The position numbers and the translations under genes are program-made. A DNA stretch of 31,273 nt from DASVLX01 sp035552275 (GTDB lineage: Bacteria; Actinomycetota; Actinomycetes; Mycobacteriales; Pseudonocardiaceae): positions 1 to 31,273 of the forward strand of contig DASZLR010000159.1 in the NCBI GenBank assembly GCA_035552275.1, written 5' to 3'. The notes below the pieces were generated by a model. The model saw nothing but the letters and a program-made list of their open reading frames with translations. It searched no databases and was not told the DNA's origin. Below are positions 31,151 through 31,273 of this stretch, in pieces (position 1 is the first letter of the stretch; the number at the start of each line of letters is the position of its first letter).

Positions 31151-31191
31151 TCGAACAGGCGTTCGACAAGCGCTGTGATTGTGGGTAGGTT
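31151..31191 (+). promoter_or_regulatory. LexA (SOS) box and leaderless promoter of the DUF222-type gene
   Basis: TCGAAC-AGGC-GTTCGA (31151-31166) is an exact match to the mycobacterial/Gram-positive SOS box form TCGAAC-N4-GTTCGA. One more base pairs on each side (G31150, C31167). Its right arm overlaps the -35 candidate TTCGAC (31162-31167), and TAGGTT (31186-31191) lies 18 bp further, ending 6 nt before the ATG. Confidence 0.85.
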
Positions 31192-31197
31192 GGGGTT

Positions 31198-31273
31198 ATG
31201 GGCACTTACCTGGATCCGTCGCACGCCACCGAGGTGTGGCGGTGCGGTGATGGTGAGTTGCTGGACCGGGTCG
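31198..31273 (+). CDS. Start of a probable DUF222/HNH endonuclease (13E12-type) gene
   Basis: Only 25 codons are visible: MGTYLDPSHATEVWR, then a CGDGELLDRV segment. The pattern of a short N-terminus leading to (S/G)D-x-E-L-L-D-R-V resembles the beginning of DUF222 proteins that carry a C-terminal HNH nuclease, the group that includes the mycobacterial 13E12 repeat proteins. The domain evidence is short, so the identity is provisional. The SOS box supports it, since several 13E12 genes in M. tuberculosis are known LexA targets. Confidence 0.5.
   Translation, partial: MGTYLDPSHATEVWRCGDGELLDRV

Noticed and set aside
1..31273. tRNA, rRNA, CRISPR or insertion-sequence features
   Set aside because: I found no cloverleaf-like T-loop motifs, no regularly spaced repeat-spacer array and no transposase; the only arrays are the 23-, 17- and 16-bp tandem repeats described.

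Overview
The window is very GC-rich, uses many GTG and TTG starts and is densely packed. It carries gatCAB, an F420-type nitroreductase, LppZ-like and DoxX genes and a methylglucose-lipopolysaccharide-type gene trio. This points to a mycolata/Pseudonocardiales-type actinomycete; a Pseudonocardiaceae member is my best guess. From memory, order and orientation of the core genes follow the M. tuberculosis stretch Rv3005c (DoxX) - lppZ - gatB/gatA/gatC - Rv3013 (ACT) - Rv3026c/Rv3027c - fixB/fixA (etf) - Rv3030-Rv3031-Rv3032. The gene lists between these anchors differ, so I read the window as a conserved chromosomal backbone with accessory insertions.

Layout. 1-5.1 kb: end of an SDR-type epimerase, a wrecked Uma2 nuclease gene, DoxX, a D-2-hydroxyacid dehydrogenase divergent from an alpha/beta hydrolase, and an LppZ-like sugar-dehydrogenase-fold lipoprotein. 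5.1-8.45 kb (accessory): four 23-bp tandem repeats directly before a DUF4143 ATPase, then a P450 divergent from a TetR regulator with a clear shared operator. 8.46-13.8 kb: gatC-gatA-small membrane protein-gatB, all overlapping by 4 nt, divergent from an ACT protein and a Cys-rich pentapeptide-repeat protein. 13.9-15.1 kb (accessory): a VapB-type antitoxin gene overlapping a tyrosine-phosphatase-like gene where a PIN toxin would be expected, plus a small membrane protein. 15.1-18.7 kb: two lipid acyltransferases of the OlsB/PlsC type, a strong terminator, and etfB-etfA.

19.0-25.8 kb: DegV, two tandem PIG-V-like membrane mannosyltransferase paralogues, an M50-like membrane peptidase, a regulator remnant, an unknown gene, an APH-like kinase, a DUF6220-like membrane protein and a Ddn-like F420 oxidoreductase. 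25.9-29.5 kb: a translationally coupled methyltransferase - GH57 branching enzyme - GT4 glucosyltransferase operon. 29.5-31.3 kb: TetR divergent from an SDR oxidoreductase with a near-consensus leaderless promoter, then the start of a DUF222/HNH (13E12-type) gene behind an exact mycobacterial-type LexA box.

Many genes have a TAnnnT-like -10 hexamer 6-8 nt before the start codon, which suggests leaderless transcription is common here. The observations most worth checking are the VapB-phosphatase pair, the 23-bp repeats before the DUF4143 ATPase, and the SOS box at the right edge. I saw no tRNA, rRNA, CRISPR array or insertion sequence.
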